64,000 nucleotides of DNA from Mermis nigrescens. Taxonomy: Eukaryota > Nematoda > Enoplea > Mermithida > Mermithidae. Positions 45,552-56,280 of this stretch are shown here, one piece after another. The translations under genes and the position numbers were made by a program. Location: assembly GCA_036768485.1 (NCBI GenBank), contig JAVLUZ010000167.1:837158-901157 (forward strand), given 5' to 3'. Numbering within the stretch: position 1 is the first letter of the stretch; every line of letters starts with the position of its first letter. A model generated the notes under the pieces. That model had not been told where the DNA came from. It saw only the letters and a program-made list of their open reading frames with translations, and ran no database searches.

Positions 45552-45977
45552 ATGAACACTATTGAAATATTTAAAATTCTTAAACATAATATTAAAAATG
45601 ACACATTTTTAGGAGTTTTTCCTTTAGATCGCTTACCACCTATAAGAGCATATCCCGCAGCGCTAGTGGTAAACTTTGACACAAGCAGCAAACCTGGCTC
45701 TCACTGGGTAGCCATATATTTTCAGAGCAAGAAGAATTGTGACTATTTTGACAGCTATGGGCGAAAACCACTCAAACAGTTAAGGAATTACATTTCAAAT
45801 AATACACTTGCATATACATACAATAATGCATAAGTACAAGGACTTTTCTCGATAAGCTGTGGTCATATGTGTGTCTATTTCATTGTTTGTAGGAGTAGAG
45901 GTATTCCATTCGAAAATATTGTTCTATCTATGTTCAGTGAGAAAATTTATAAATACTTTGATGAATTAGAATTATAA
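45552..45977 (+). pseudogene. Adenain-type cysteine protease with one in-frame stop
   Basis: Starts 2 nt after the capsid stop. Catalytic His51 in GSHWVAIYF, Asp67 in CDYFDSYG, Gln96 and Cys103 in QGLFSISCGH; the Gln-Cys spacing of seven matches the adenovirus protease. A single TAA at 45831-45833 (codon 94) sits just before the oxyanion Gln; the frame is otherwise open to 45977. No TATAAATA box precedes it, so translation from the capsid mRNA is likely. Its role in the family is to mature capsid precursors. The last codons (IYKYF) hold the next gene's box. Confidence 0.85.
45948..45955 (+). promoter_or_regulatory. TATAAATA box, last structural gene
   Basis: Inside the protease C-terminal codons (I-Y-K-Y), 32 nt before the ATG at 45980. 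The arrangement is the same in the remnant at 3498-3505 (35 nt). Confidence 0.75.
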
Positions 45978-45979
45978 AC

Positions 45980-46760
45980 ATGGATTCTAATCAGTTTTAC
46001 ATAACACTTCCAAGCAATTCACAGGAAACCAATACTGCGGCCATATTTGTAACTAGCCTACCTAGGCAAATCGTTTTAACCGGCGACTGGGAGGTTGGTT
46101 TGGTTGAAATAATTTATGCAAATACATGGCACAATGTTGCCGAGGACCAGAATATGATACAGTTTTATGACATCAAAAACAATGTGCGAGAAAAATTGCT
46201 TATTCCTCGAGCAAGGTATTTAAATATAGATGACTTGATTAAGACAATCACTAATGGGATAAAAACGATTAGCGTTGAAGAAAAATTTGAATACTTGCAA
46301 TACTTTGGCATAAGGTATGATGATAATAAGAAATTCTGTCACCTAAAAATTAATACAGAATATATTCGAAGTGTAAAGTTAACAAAGCATTTACTATATA
46401 TGCTTGGATTTCTGGAAAGCCAGCTTAGCAATAGAAATTATTCTGGTGGCGCAAGATTTGACCATAGTAGCACACCATTCTCCTGATATACTAGGTGGAA
46501 TGCATAATTTTTACGTTTATTGTGATATAGTCGAGCCTCAAATTGTTGGAAATATTTTTGCGCCACTCTTGCAAGTAGTAAATATCGAAGGAAAGTATAT
46601 GGATATCATTAATCATTCATATATTAGTCCACATTACATACCTGTACTCAATAAAGCATTCAACACTGTTGAAATAAATATTAAAAGCGATCAAGATCAA
46701 CCTGTACCCTTTGAATTTGGCAAAACTATCGTAAAGTTGCATTTTAGACGGCAAAATTAA
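45980..46760 (+). pseudogene. Conserved Polinton structural protein (minor capsid/penton candidate), frameshifted
   Basis: The N-terminal part (FYITLPSNSQ, LPRQIVLTGDWEVGLVEI) is in frame from 45980; the C-terminal part (MHNFYVYCDIVEPQIVG, HYIPVLNKAFNTVEI, PFEFGKTIVKLHFRR) continues in another frame from about 46480 to 46760. Predicted mostly beta strands. This is a standard late gene next to protease in animal Polintons. I think it is the single jelly-roll minor capsid protein, but that is from memory and uncertain. One frameshift appears to be the only lesion. Confidence 0.7.
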
Positions 46761-46768
46761 AAACAAGA

Positions 46769-47035
46769 GCCCTAAATGGGAGTCTATTAGGAAAGGTGAT
46801 AAAGGGCGACATTGTTTACAAAAGCAGCTAGCTTTAGACTTAATGCACAAAACTGATCTTAACACTGATAAAGAAAAATACGGTCTTGAAGCTGTTGAAT
46901 AAATTCAAAACGTTCTGGTACCTGACTACCAAATTAAAGTTTACTCGGACAATATTTTGTTTTATGGAGGGCCAAAGGCCGGCAAAAAATTAATTTGCGC
47001 GTAGATAATAATCGCTACGACCTGATGACAAAATA
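46769..47035 (+). pseudogene. Duplicated polymerase fragment inside the right TIR
   Basis: Encodes the same stretch as 39213-39482 (minus), with changes including a stop where the left copy has lysine before IQNVLV and a frameshift after the GPKAGK motif. It has no function of its own. It shows that the TIR boundary moved into the polymerase gene. Confidence 0.75.
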
Positions 47036-47167
47036 GCTGACTACCTTCGTAAAGTAACTATAACGGCTATAGGGAACATAGTGGCGCTTGTGGACCTTGG
47101 TGGCGCTTGTGGAGGTGGCGGTTGTGGAGGTGGTGCTTGTGGGCTCCCACATGGACTGATACCCCCA

Positions 47168-47198
<31 letters not shown>

Positions 47199-47218
47199 CA
47201 CACAAAAACACACACACT
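47168..47218. repeat. (CA)n microsatellite in the right TIR
   Basis: Mirror of the (GT)n run at 39007-39079, shorter and interrupted. Confidence 0.9.
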
Positions 47219-47977
47219 GTCATACCCCTTCCCACCTAGGCTTACTGGCAGGTTTGGGCATGTTTATTATAATTGATTACTAGTTATAAAAAATAGATCT
47301 CCATAGAGAACTTTACATCCATCTGTTTGACGCCATCAGGCAGTGTAGTTGGCATACTCTAGGTTGCGCGCTAAAATTTTGTACATAGCACACCTTATAT
47401 ATCTTACCCTGAAAGCTTGAGCTAAATCCGCCCTATAAGTTCTCGAAATATAGTACTATATGAGAAAGTGTAAAGTAAATTGATATACTGTAGGTACTTA
47501 CTCCAAATTTTTGTAATAGTCTAGCAAATAGGGTATTCACCCTACTCTGAAAATTTGAGCTAAATCCGCCCTATAGTTCTTGAAATATAGTGCTATACAA
47601 GAAAGTGTAAAGTAAATTAATATACTGTAGGCTGCGCGCTGAAATTCTATGCGTAGCATGCCTCGCCTATATACATCATACTCTGAAAATTTGAGCCCGA
47701 TTCGATTGCTGGTTCTTGACTTAGGCCCTATTCAAAAATAACCCCCGGATCATAACCTCTGGGTAATTACCCCCTGGGTTATTGTATCCCCTCCCCTGGA
47801 CCTGGACCCTTGGCCCTGGGCTGGAGCGTGCCCCCTCCCCGGGCAGGTCCGGGCAGGCCCCCCAAGCCTTTTGCGCCCTGGCACAACCTCGATTTTGGGC
47901 CAGGGCGCAGATCTGCCTATGTTATAACACTGTATATGTTATAACATTGCCCCCCTAGGGAAGCAGGCTATACTACT

Positions 47978-47983
47978 CGCGTG
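47978..47983. repeat. Polinton target-site duplication, right (CGCGTG)
   Basis: Identical to 38260-38265. Confidence 0.95.
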
Positions 47984-48239
47984 CATGTCCGGTTGCAAAT
48001 CGGTTGTAAAAATAAATAACATGGATAGCTTATTCCTTAAAAAGTGATTACTTATTCAAAAGCGATATATTGTGCATTTTCACGCTAGCAAAGCAACATT
48101 TATAAAGCCTTTAACGATTTACTTATACATTGAAAGAGAAATTTGATATTGATAAGAAACTTGGTTATAACAAAACTCTCTTCCTAATCTCTTTTTCTCA
48201 GCCAAATAACAATGTTTTGTGAAGGCACGTTTTTTTAGA

Positions 48240-48425
48240 GGCCGCAGATCGGATATACTTATTTTTTGCTTTGTTACAGCCAAAATCAAATTTTAAGCAA
48301 ATTCCTACAATTTTCACAGGCGTAGATGACTTTTCCCTAGTCCTCTCCTTTTATCTTCCTAATGGTGCGTCATCCCTAGTATATTCGTTCATTTTTGTTC
48401 CATCAGAGTATTTTTCTTTGCTAGT
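48240..48425. repeat. Family B element, right end
   Basis: Matches 61950-62131 and the inverted repeat at 9225-9403, ending ctttgctagt. The Polinton lies inside this copy of family B. Confidence 0.65.
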
Positions 48426-48848
48426 ATTTATTTGAACGATAATACATGGTGCTGAATGCTTACGCTTAGATAGCTCAAGCTCAATGGACGAGTGACAAAA
48501 GTAAATCAGATTACCTTGAAATAACAAGTTGAGTTTAAAGTCAAAAACAAATTTACAGAATCGGAAAAATTAATTAAACTTTTTCAAAATTTAAATAAAC
48601 AAAAACTACTGCGCTTTGATAAAACGAATGACATATTCGTGATCGCCGTCTTAGAATCAATTATATTCCATCGGATTTGGTGCAAATTTGAAATTTTTCT
48701 CTACTATCCTCTAAATTCTATGTGATGTCACTAGCAACCCTGTTTCGCATGATATGTACTTCTGCTTAGGTAGAAATAGGCAAAAACCCGTAAGGCTTTT
48801 GTTATTACTCTGATTCTCTGATTTATCAGCAAGTTTCTTAGGTAGAAT

Positions 48849-49288
48849 CAATGTCTTTTTGTATTCGGCAAAGATTTTTCCCGATGAACAAAGACTTTTC
48901 GGGACCGTCTTTGTACATGTACGGGGATTTCAGGGAAGACAAAAATTGCAAAAAAGGTCTAAAATTCGCAAAATTTTAATCGCTTCACGTTGAAATGAGT
49001 AATTGTGTGTTCTACATATCTTAATAATGGCAGAAATTGAATTTCAGAAGGAAAAATGTCAAATTTTATGGCGCGCCATTTCAAGACAATTTTTAGTGAT
49101 TTTTGCCCTTAGAGACTCAGACATTAAGTAATATACACTGCCAAAAGTCTAACAACTCTGTTTTACCATACTTACATCGCTACTGTACCATATTATAGCA
49201 CCCAAAAATTTGTATGTGCAAAATGTATAAAGTCTTTAAAGGACCGTCTTTGTACATGAACAAGCGGACCTTGTACAAAAAAACACTA
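48849..49288. mobile_element. Short hAT-like element (440 bp), relative of 730-2316
   Basis: Starts caatgtctttttgta and ends acaaaaaaacacta, with 'ctttgtacatgtac' subterminal words as in the 730-2316 element. Flanks ggtagaat (48841-48848) and agtagaat (49289-49296). The paralogous segment has the unfilled site ggtagaatcagttctg at 62940-62955, proving insertion after the duplication. Confidence 0.8.
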
Positions 49289-49921
49289 AGTAGAATCAGT
49301 TCTGATGTGAGAATGTGACGTGTCGTTCATTTGTAATAAGTTCTTTGAACATAGGATGCTTGGTGTTGCTTTCGCATCATAAGCATAATGAGCTAAAAAG
49401 ATGTTGGAATGAATTCTGAAAACCTGGCAGGCACTGCAGTATTTGGGGTAAAGAGAACACCGGATAAATATGAAATGGATATTTATAGTCAGTGAAACAC
49501 AGGATGATTACAAATTTAATAGCTGTTGACATAATAGAATGGTACATAAGCTCACTTGCTGAGGCCAGCATTGCTTGGTAAACTAAAAATGTGATCAGGG
49601 AGTAAGATCATGAAATTTATTTACTGAAATAAAACAAAGAAATCAATGCATCGATAATTAGATACACTAATTTGCGCATCGAAACTCAGGTATGCATTTC
49701 AGGCTATGTAAGTCCACTGAAATAAGCTTGCGGCTTTCTTTCAAGAATCATTAGCTGACGTGAGCTGACATTTGATAAATGTGCATCAATTCAATGCGTC
49801 ATAGGGCTATTGTTAATGTACAGTGGCTTTAAATCATTAAGTGAAAACTTAAACTCATGTAGGTAGATGTAAAACAAACCATAGGAACTCTGGTCTGGAT
49901 AGATTAGATGCACCGTAGCAT

Positions 49922-50191
49922 CATAGGTAGGCAGCACCAAATTCTGAGGGAGGAGGTGCAAGATTTTTCAAAGGTCAAAAAAGGTCTTAAAAGTGGTGGT
50001 ATTGCGAAAAAACTCCATTTTTTAACGTTTCTCATCGAAACACTATCTATTAGCATCCAGAAATGGCGGAAAAAATATACAAAATTCTCAAAAATTGAAT
50101 ATCTGGGATGGTGGCTGTTTTGGTTTCTGGGGAGATTCGCCTTCTGGGGTTGCATACTCCCCAGAAGGCCGCACAGCCACGCCCACGTGTG
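49922..50191. mobile_element. hAT-type MITE family A copy
   Basis: Starts cataggtaggcag and ends gcccacgtgtg, with flanks cgtagcat (49914-49921) and cgtagcaa (50192-50199). The same insertion is present at 63573-63836, so it predates the segment duplication. Confidence 0.85.
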
Positions 50192-50399
50192 CGTAGCAAG
50201 GTCTTCATGATAGTAGTTGTTAGCCCGAAAGCATTTCCTAGCCGAAGTAACCTCGAAAACTGAATGCGAATATAGCTAAAAGCTATGAATGCTACTTTAT
50301 TTCAGACAAAACCAGAAAATTTCGATTTTCATACATTCCTGGCCTTCGTTTTTCCTTCCTTTCTCTAAACTCGATCTTGAGGATTTAGATTCTAAATTT

Positions 50400-52520
50400 T
50401 AATGTGCACGATTGCTCAATTCAATAGATTAACTGTATGCCTGGTTGGCTTCTGCTAGCCAATTCGTGCCGTTTTCTTTATGATGGGGCTGAGATATCCA
50501 TGAGACTATGCCAGAGAACATAAGGCTAGCTATTTTAGCCCGAGTTTCTGATATAAAGGGGCTAGCTTACTCAGAAGTGCCAAAAGTTAGCCCTAATAAT
50601 TTGCCAGATAATTTTCCTCACAGATTGAGTTTCCCTATACACAATTAGTTATACTGACTGTATTCGTCATACTGAATTTCAGACTGGAAATTAATTTTTT
50701 TATATTTTAATATTAGATATTTTTTTGCTCTAAATTTCACCTCTTTTTGTTTTTTCATGTTTCTGAATAATTTGCCGGCAATGTCGATATAATTATTTTT
50801 CAACATGGCTAGCCCTATAAGGTATGCATTTTACTCGCGCTATCTTTCATATTTTTCAACGTTTAGAGAGTTTTTGGAAAACCAGAAAAAAGCTGTTTTG
50901 AATGATATATTATTTGTCTGCATAAAGAATTTTAGTTTTTCAATATGGCCGCTAGGAAGGCTGTCACACTGTAACTTTCTATGTTTTCAGCTATTATTTT
51001 ATGAGTTTCTGATGTATTTCCAATTTTTTTCAATAAATAGCCACAAAATATAATGTTCTCCTAATGAGCTAGGTCTCATGTTTTGAATCCTTTTGTTCGT
51101 TCAGGAGAGTTGAAAAACCCTAAAAATTATTCATTGTATAGTGAAAACGATGTGATGTCAAAGCTGAGCATATTTTTTGTGACTTGTTTAGGCATAGGTA
51201 GCTTTTTCCTTGTCCCCTCCTTTACATCCTTAATAATATATAATCCTTAAATATATAACACTTTTTTCTTCTATCGGAGCATTTTCCTTGCTAGTATCCT
51301 ACTTTTAATTATCACATGGTTTGAGTAAGCAGTAAAGAAGCATGCGAGAAACGCCACAATAAGGATGGCAATCCGAGAACATGAACAATAAGAACTTTCT
51401 AATGTTTCAGCATCCTCACTGCGCCAAGTCCGCTCTTATGCTTATGTTAAATTACAAACATTACCCACCTTTTGTCATATGATTTTTCATTAAAATGGCT
51501 AACCAAGGTTACTAGTTCAACCTAGAAACAATAAATTTAAAGCCTTAAAAAAGAAACCTTGTTGTCTTGAAAATGGAAAACAAAATCAAATATTTTATTG
51601 CTAATACATATGACAAATACAATGAATGCGAAAAAAGAATAAGGAACATTTTTGTCGATAAAACGGACCACGTAATGCACATGGGAGCGAGCAGGTCACG
51701 ATACCGACAATTTATCAAGCTTGCACTAGTAAACACATAAATAATTCAACGTCAGTTAGCCTAAATATAATTTTTATTTTTTATTTTTAACCTGTCTAAT
51801 TTAAGACATCGTCGACATATATGCGCAAAAGCCAAATTATGGGGGCTGACTAATGCATAATCGCCAAAAAATAGCGCCGAAAATTCGATTTTGGGGATCT
51901 ATCACATTGACTGCTAGGCAGGCCGACTAGATTCTTGCAAACGTTCATACCTTACATGAGTCACGGCTGAATTCTGGTGGTCAAAGGTGGTAAGATCGTC
52001 AAAAATATTACTAAAAATTCAGTTCTGTGTGTCTATCAATTTTATTGGAGTGAGTGTCCGCTGGATTCTCGAGAGGTCCAAACTTCCCATGCCCTTTTGT
52101 ACTCTAGACTTTTAGCGGACAGCAGCGAAATTCTAGATTTCTGGGTGTGTAAAACCAGGAAAAATTTTCAAAAATTTTGCTAAAATTTTATTCTGAGGGG
52201 TCTATCAATTTTGGAATTTCCTCAACGTTCCCTACGTTCATGTTTGGTCCAGACTCCTTAACGCCCCCATGTGATGGTCGATCGCTGTCTTGTATTACAA
52301 AGCTCTGCTGCTTAACTCACACTGTTGTAGCAAGGTTAGATTTAAAATCAATTTTTAAATCTTTTATCTAAGTACCAGAAGTGCAGTAATATTGACATCT
52401 GCCGTCTGTCAATTTGGCCAACTTCCACCTGTGAAAAAACTCAAAAACTCATCAAATGCCGGTTTAAATAGGAAGGCAGCTACAGCAAGCAATACAAACA
52501 AAGGTTAGTTATTTTTCAAG
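50400..52520. other. Intergenic, one solo family B end
   Basis: 51170-51297 matches the right inverted repeat of family B (ends ccttgctagtatcc). Frames at 50805-51053 and 51977-52183 have no supporting features. Nothing else recognised. Confidence 0.45.
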
Positions 52521-52523
52521 CGG

Positions 52524-52637
52524 CGCTGAATTCGAACTATACTATTCGAACTATACTATACTATACTATTCGAACTATACTATACGAACTATACTAATAT
52601 ATATTCGAACTATACTATACTATTAATTCGAACTATT
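52524..52637. repeat. Simple repeat (ttcgaactatacta)n
   Basis: Irregular tandem array of ttcgaactata/ctata words, ending exactly where the endonuclease-coding sequence of the non-LTR element begins. Confidence 0.85.
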
Positions 52638-52639
52638 GT

Positions 52640-53140
52640 GGCAACCTATGCACCAACTAATGCAGCAACTCCTGATATAGCGGACAACTTTTATAGCCAA
52701 CTTGAAGAGGCGATAGACGAATTTCCTGGCAATGATTACCTAGTTGTTGCGGGCGACTTTAATGCTCAGCTTGGCCCTGAAATTGCAGACCAAAAGGAAA
52801 CAGGGTAAAACACCTTGGGCACCTTGTGTGCCAATGGCCACTGCTTACTTCATTTTGCTGCTACCTATGGTTTAGTTATCGCCAACACCCTTTTTAACCA
52901 CAAGGCACGGCACCTACAAACCTGGTTGAGCCTCGATGGAAAACACCGCGCCCAAATAGACCATATCTTAGTCCGTAAAAAATGGCAGTCATCACTTATC
53001 TACAGTCGAGCCTACTGGGGCATTCATGTCGTAACTGACCACGCCCTTTTAATGGCCAGGATTAGACTAAGGCTATCGATAGAGAAAAAGCCTAAGCCCA
53101 TCAAGCAATTTGATACTGCTCAACTGACCCTTTGCTGAGA
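52640..53140 (+). pseudogene. AP-type endonuclease domain of the RTE-like element
   Basis: ATYAPTN, then VAGDFNAQLG (catalytic Asp/Asn), a stop at about 52806, then NGHCLLHFA, QIDHILVRKKW and TDHALL, the conserved C-terminal histidine block. The N-terminal Asn/Glu motifs are missing. The domain would nick the target for primed reverse transcription. Inactive. Confidence 0.75.
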
Positions 53141-53381
53141 ATCGTGCTACATTCTGTCGAACATTCAACAATAACATAAACGCCTGTGAACCTGAGAACA
53201 CTGTTGAAGGCAGGTGGAAGCACCTCAAAACTGCCTTGCACAACGCGGCGCAAAATACCGTGGAGTACGTTAAGAAAAACAAGCAAGGTTGGATAACTGA
53301 AGATACATTTAGCGCATCCAAAGCCAGGCAAACCGCGCTAAATAACCACAATTTTCCACTCGCAAAAGATCTTGCAAAAAA

Positions 53382-55018
53382 GTGAAAACTCTTGCAAGAA
53401 CGGACAGGGATAACTACTGGAATGCACGTGCATTTGAACTCGAGGCTGCGCAAAACAGGGGTGACTCTAGATTGGTTTTCCGACTAGTTAATTCAAAATC
53501 GAAGAAATTTAAACCGCCCATTAGCAGCTCTATCAAAAATAACCAAGGCATAGCCGTCTCAAAAAAGGAGGACCTTATGGGCTGTTGGACTGATTATTTC
53601 TGTGGTTTATTAAACCGGCCTTGCCCTGCAGCGGTTCGAGCTAACACAGGCAGCTTGCCTGCACGGATAAACAACTTAATCCCTAGCAAACCTCCCAGAA
53701 TTGACGAAATTCAAGCGGCAATTAAAAGTCTCAGGAACAATAAATCGCCTGGCACAGATGAGCTCCCACCCGAGTTCTTCAAGTTTAACGACCCAACTAT
53801 TATAGATTGGCTGCATGCGCTGTTAGATCGGATATGGATAGAGGAGGAAATACCACAAGACTGGCGGCAAGTGGCAATCGTCATTCCTATTTTCAAAAAA
53901 GGCAACAAAAGTAAGTGCACCAATTACCGCGGTATTTCATTACTCAACATTGCTTACAAAATTATGGAAAAAATCATATTACGCCGAATCGGTCCTCACT
54001 GTGACGCTCAAACCAGGGAAAACCAAGCTGCATTCCGGCCTGGTCGCAGTTGTATCGACCAAATCTTTTCCACCAGACAGATACTTGAACAACGGCACGA
54101 ATTCCAGCAACCCACCATTGTGACATTCCTGGACTTTACAGCAGCCTTTGATAGCGTACACAGAGATTCCATATGGGAGCTCCTAACAGATATTGGAATT
54201 CCTGAAAAACTAGTTCGCTTATCCTCAATCATGTACACTAATACCCAAAGCCTGGTCCGTGTCTACGGGGAAATGAGCAAAACCTTCAACATCGCTAGTG
54301 GAGTGCGAGCAGGGCGGTATCCTATCCCCGGGCCTCTTCAATATTTGCATAGACGCAATTCTTCGTAGAGCATTGGATAATAAACCAGGAAGCATCTGTC
54401 TACACCCGTACCAAACGCCCTTGACGGACCTCACCTTTGTGGACAATGTAACCCTATTTGCTGAAACAGCGGCCAATATGCAAACCATGATCGATCGAGT
54501 GGGGGAAGAAGCCGCCCAACTAGGTCTAAAACTGAGCCCAACAAAATCCAAATTTATTGCGTATGACCCAGATCCGGACCAACACCTACCTGTGCTGACA
54601 ATCGGCCCTAATGCAATCGAAGGGGTCGATTCCTTCGCCTACCTAGGTAGCCTAATAACTGCAAACGGCGACGCTTCCAACGAGACTGACAGCCGTATAC
54701 AAAAGGCACTGGATTGCATTCCTGGGCCTAAAATGTCTGTGGAATCGCAAGGACGTTCGAAATAAAACCAAAGGACGAGTCTACTGTGCAACGGTACGTG
54801 CTACGTTACTATATGGAAGTGAAACGTGGAATACCAAAAAAGCGGACCTCAAAAAAATGGAAACTTTTGACCATCGTTGCCTACGCTCGATCACAAAAAT
54901 TCGCCTTAAGGATAGAATTACAAATGAGGAAATTCGTAGAAGATGCGAAATCGCACAACCACTTTCGCAGCTAATCACTAAACGCCATTGGACTTGGCTC
55001 GGGCATGTTCTCAGGATG
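53382..55018 (+). pseudogene. Reverse transcriptase of the RTE-like element
   Basis: KSPGTDELPPEF, IVIPIFKKGNKS, TNYRGISLLNIAYKI, AAFRPGRSC and FLDFTAAFDSVH mark RT blocks 1-4. A shift near 54310 changes frame; the catalytic box reads FVDN (54437-54448) instead of F/YADD, so the second catalytic Asp is lost. The C-terminal domain (LLYGSETW, RCLRSITKIRLKD, WLGHVLRM) continues in a further frame until the MITE insertion. Confidence 0.85.
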
Positions 55019-55025
55019 TCGGAAG

Positions 55026-55309
55026 CATAGGTGGGCAGCAATCCAAAATTCTGGGGGGGTGAAAAAATTTCTGGGGGGGGGGGGGTGAAAAAATTTTTAA
55101 AGGTCAAAAAATGGTCTTAAAAGTGGTCGTATGACAAAAAACACCATTTTTCGACGTTTCTCATCAAGCTCTATCCAATGGCATCATAAAAATTGCTAAA
55201 AAGCAAAAAGAATTTTCTGGGGGGGGGGTATTTTGATTTCTGGGGGGGTTATTTCAACTTCTGGGGGGTGTATACCCACCAAACCCCCCCCCCCCCACGC
55301 CCATGTGTG
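55026..55309. mobile_element. hAT-type MITE family A inserted in the RTE-like element
   Basis: 284 bp, from CATAGGTGGGCAGCA to CCACGCCCATGTGTG, flanked by perfect 8-bp duplications GTCGGAAG (55018-55025, 55310-55317). The host coding sequence resumes after it. Confidence 0.92.
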
Positions 55310-55599
55310 GTCGGAAGGCAGGCTACCACAAAAAGCCTTCCTATGCACAAACGACCCGCATTGGAAACGGCCCCGTGGAGGCGTATTAACAACTACCAAG
55401 CGCTATTTCCAAAAAGCTTCTGAACACTTCATCATGAAACCATTCAACCTGAGCCGCAAAGCTTATAATAATACATGGATGGGACACCTCCAAACGCTAG
55501 CAGACGACCGGAAGCAATGGATTCAAATCACTCATGAAGCGACAAACATCCAGCATGGATGATCAACGTCGACAAGTAAGACAAGTGCTCGATTTTTGA

Positions 55600-56280
55600 A
55601 AAAAAAATTTACGTTTTTCAGCCGTTTGTATGTGTTATATGGCTGTTTTTGTCAAATATTAAATAAAATTGCATTAAACGAAGTCAATTATATTGAATAA
55701 TCTTAAATTCTGGAGAAAAATCTAAAAGCAAACTCACGAAAAAAGGAACTAAAGAGAATCAGAGCTGTATAAAAACTCAAGTGTAAAGAAAAACTCACAG
55801 TTAGCAAAACTGGCTCATGCGCGTTTTATAAAAGTTACCTATTTGTAGTATGCATCAGCTAACAACTGACCAACAATCCCCAATAAAGGCGCTAGCAGAA
55901 TTAGCAGAAAATAACCATTCCTGCATGAGATTTTATTATTAACAATGATATTATCAAGAAAAGTTGAGATTGTTGGAGGTATTGTAAACTAAAAATCGAA
56001 CCACTTTGTCGGCGATTATTTTTACTTCAGAACCGGGCTTAAGGTCTTGCATATGAAAAAACGCATACTAGGCTTAGAATTGAATGAAGTGATGGTAGTG
56101 ACAAATATTGCGAAGAATGTGAGCTTTCACATCAAGAATATGATGTAAACGTGAATCACATGTGAATTAAAATTTGTATAGGAACTGCCACATCTTTAAT
56201 ATTTGACAAAATTAGTAAAATCTGTGAAATCTGAGATAAGCAATTACTTAATAATCTTACTTTGAAAAGACACAAATATC
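55600..56280. other. Spacer between the two non-LTR elements
   Basis: No supported frame or repeat. Confidence 0.35.

Larger units (their letters stand above)
38266..47977 (+). mobile_element. Polinton/Maverick DNA transposon, 9.7 kb, encoding a TBP-like protein
   Basis: The ends read AGTAGTATAGCC... and ...GGCTATACTACT (AGT...ACT termini), with inverted repeats of about 1.2 kb and an exact 6-bp target duplication. Gene order on the plus strand is integrase with chromodomain, small unknown gene, packaging ATPase, pX-like, conserved protein, pVI-like, major capsid, adenain protease and last structural gene. On the minus strand are a polymerase fragment at the left edge and a TBP-like gene beside the ATPase. 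Typical Polintons are 15-20 kb; this one has lost most of the polymerase gene. Several genes carry a stop or shift. It has a shared TATAAATA promoter before most genes. Confidence 0.97.
46769..47977. repeat. Polinton right terminal inverted repeat (~1.2 kb)
   Basis: Inverted copy of 38266-39482. The inner 270 bp (46769-47035), read on the plus strand, is the duplicated polymerase fragment (LVPDYQIKVYS motif at 46919-46951) with an extra stop. Confidence 0.95.
47984..50400. repeat. Segment paralogous to 61635-64000
   Basis: Colinear landmarks: 'ggttgcaaatcggtt' (47991/61634), 'aataacatggatagct', 'tcctctccttttat/tcctctccttttaa', 'ctgttgttaatgta' and the family A MITE with its flanks. Together with 38068-38259 this is the broken-open copy; the other is unbroken at that point. 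The match continues to the right end of the window. Confidence 0.85.
52640..55600 (+). mobile_element. RTE-like non-LTR retrotransposon, 5'-truncated and decayed
   Basis: Endonuclease followed by reverse transcriptase, single strand. The sequence pattern (GDFNAQLG; NYRGISLLN; LLYGSETW near 54820; WTWLGHVLRM) resembles the RTE group. It lacks the first part of the endonuclease and is interrupted by a MITE at 55026-55309. The 3' end is unclear, near 55600. Confidence 0.75.

Noticed and set aside
53073..53453. Minus-strand frames over the RTE-like element (also 53711-54551)
   Set aside because: Antisense shadows of the reverse transcriptase and endonuclease coding sequence.
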